Source: Alphaproteobacteria bacterium (lineage in GTDB: Bacteria; Pseudomonadota; Alphaproteobacteria; JAJFFI01). From it: a stretch of DNA of 5,267 nt. Shown in pieces: positions 4,701 to 5,267 of this stretch. The stretch covers positions 1 to 5,267 of the forward strand of contig JAJFFI010000379.1 in assembly GCA_021776755.1 (NCBI GenBank), written 5' to 3'. The position numbers and the translations under genes were made by a program. Under the pieces are notes generated by a model, which had not been told where the DNA came from, did no database searches, and was given only the letters and a program-made list of their open reading frames with translations. Numbering within the stretch: the stretch's first letter is position 1; each line of letters begins with the position of its first letter.

Positions 4701-5264
4701 ATGACGATACGCAAGATTGCCCGGATGGGCCATCCGGTGCTGGCCGGGGTCGCGGAACCGGTTGAAAACCCGCGCGATCCAGAGATCCAGCGCCTGATCG
4801 CCGACATGTTCGAGACCATGGATGACGCCCGCGGCGCCGGCATTTCGGCGCCCCAGGTGCATGAAAGCCTGCGGGTCGTGGTGTTTTCGGTGGGCGGTGA
4901 GCGCATGACGGACGACGACGAGGACACGCCGCTCAGCCACCAGGTGCTGATCAACCCCGAGATCGAGCCGCTCGGCAACGAGGTCGAGGTCGGCTGGGAG
5001 GGATGTCTCTCGGTGCCGGGCATGATCGGCGCCGTCCCGCGCCACCGGCGCATCCGCTATTCCGGGCTCGACGAGACCGGCGCCACGGTCGAGCGCACGG
5101 TCAGCGGCTTCCATGCCCGCGTCGTGCAGCACGAATGCGATCACCTCGACGGCATCCTCTACCCGATGCGGATGCCCGACATGTCGCGCTTCGGCTTTGT
5201 CGAGGAAATGTCCCGGGCCGCCGACGCTGAATCCGCAGACGAATTGCAGGAGGCCGCCGAATGA
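4701..5264 (+). CDS. def: Peptide deformylase
   Basis: A 187-residue Fe2+-type metalloenzyme that removes the N-formyl group from nascent proteins at the ribosome exit. All three family motifs are present: motif 1 GAGISAPQ (45-52), motif 2 EGCLS (100-104) and motif 3 QHECDH (143-148). Metal ligands are Cys102, His144 and His148, with catalytic Glu145 and Gln52 in the active site. Motif 1 carries Ser49 where most deformylases have Ala. The N-terminus ([12 protein letters not shown]) is typical of the family, and the ATG at 4701 fits it better than a TTG at 4692. No Shine-Dalgarno is evident, so the mRNA may be leaderless. The acidic C-terminal tail (about 172-187) is variable in the family. 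Its stop overlaps the start of the next gene. The paralogue subtype cannot be settled from this sequence alone. Confidence 0.95.
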   Translation: MTIRKIARMGHPVLAGVAEPVENPRDPEIQRLIADMFETMDDARGAGISAPQVHESLRVVVFSVGGERMTDDDEDTPLSHQVLINPEIEPLGNEVEVGWEGCLSVPGMIGAVPRHRRIRYSGLDETGATVERTVSGFHARVVQHECDHLDGILYPMRMPDMSRFGFVEEMSRAADAESADELQEAAE

Positions 5265-5267
5265 GCG
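5261..5267 (+). CDS. Start of the next gene, translationally coupled to def (cut by window edge)
   Basis: ATG at 5261-5263 overlaps the def TGA as ATGA and is preceded by a perfect AGGAGG (5248-5253) 7 nt upstream. Only Met-Ser and one further base are visible, so the product is unknown. In many bacteria fmt follows def, but this cannot be judged here. Confidence 0.6.

Noticed and set aside
4440..5144. Large open frame on the minus strand leading into rpsU
   Set aside because: It is antisense to def and the intergenic region; only the last 68 codons match a protein family.

Overview
The window looks like chromosomal DNA of a high-GC alphaproteobacterium. The coding flanks are roughly 70-75% GC where I hand-counted lines, and the S21 and deformylase proteins are of alphaproteobacterial type; a Rhodospirillales-like host is a guess. 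Most of it is ordinary. I see no CRISPR array, rRNA, tRNA, transposase or integrase.

Layout. Positions 1-479 (+) hold the C-terminal part of an ABC1/AarF/UbiB-type atypical kinase, which enters the window just at its DFG motif. Positions 534-2145 (-) hold a two-gene unit: an unrecognised protein with a proline-rich linker, followed 40 bp later by a Sel1-repeat lipoprotein. This stretch is clearly less GC-rich (about 50-63% by hand-counted lines) and looks like an accessory insertion. Positions 2257-3044 (-) hold an ArsR-family repressor and an AHSA1/SRPBCC-domain protein joined by an ATGA overlap. The arsR promoter has a good -35 and -10 with a 20-bp inverted repeat lying between and partly over them, and its transcript is predicted to be leaderless. 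Diverging from it at 3123-4112 (+) is an HSL-family (family IV) alpha/beta hydrolase with all catalytic residues. Convergent with the hydrolase is rpsU (30S protein S21, minus strand, ending at 4233). Its best start appears to be a rare CTG behind a strong Shine-Dalgarno. Diverging from rpsU is def, a peptide deformylase (4701-5264, +). A further gene begins at 5261 in an ATGA overlap with the def stop and leaves the window after 7 bases.

How the genes relate. ArsR, the AHSA1 protein and probably the hydrolase form a small regulated cluster: ArsR likely represses its own operon, and the shared 78-bp gap allows control of the hydrolase too. rpsU and def are translation-related housekeeping genes. 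The orphan protein and Sel1 lipoprotein pair is the least explained part and the best candidate for something undescribed. The sequence supports an envelope-linked pair of unknown function, but no specific activity.
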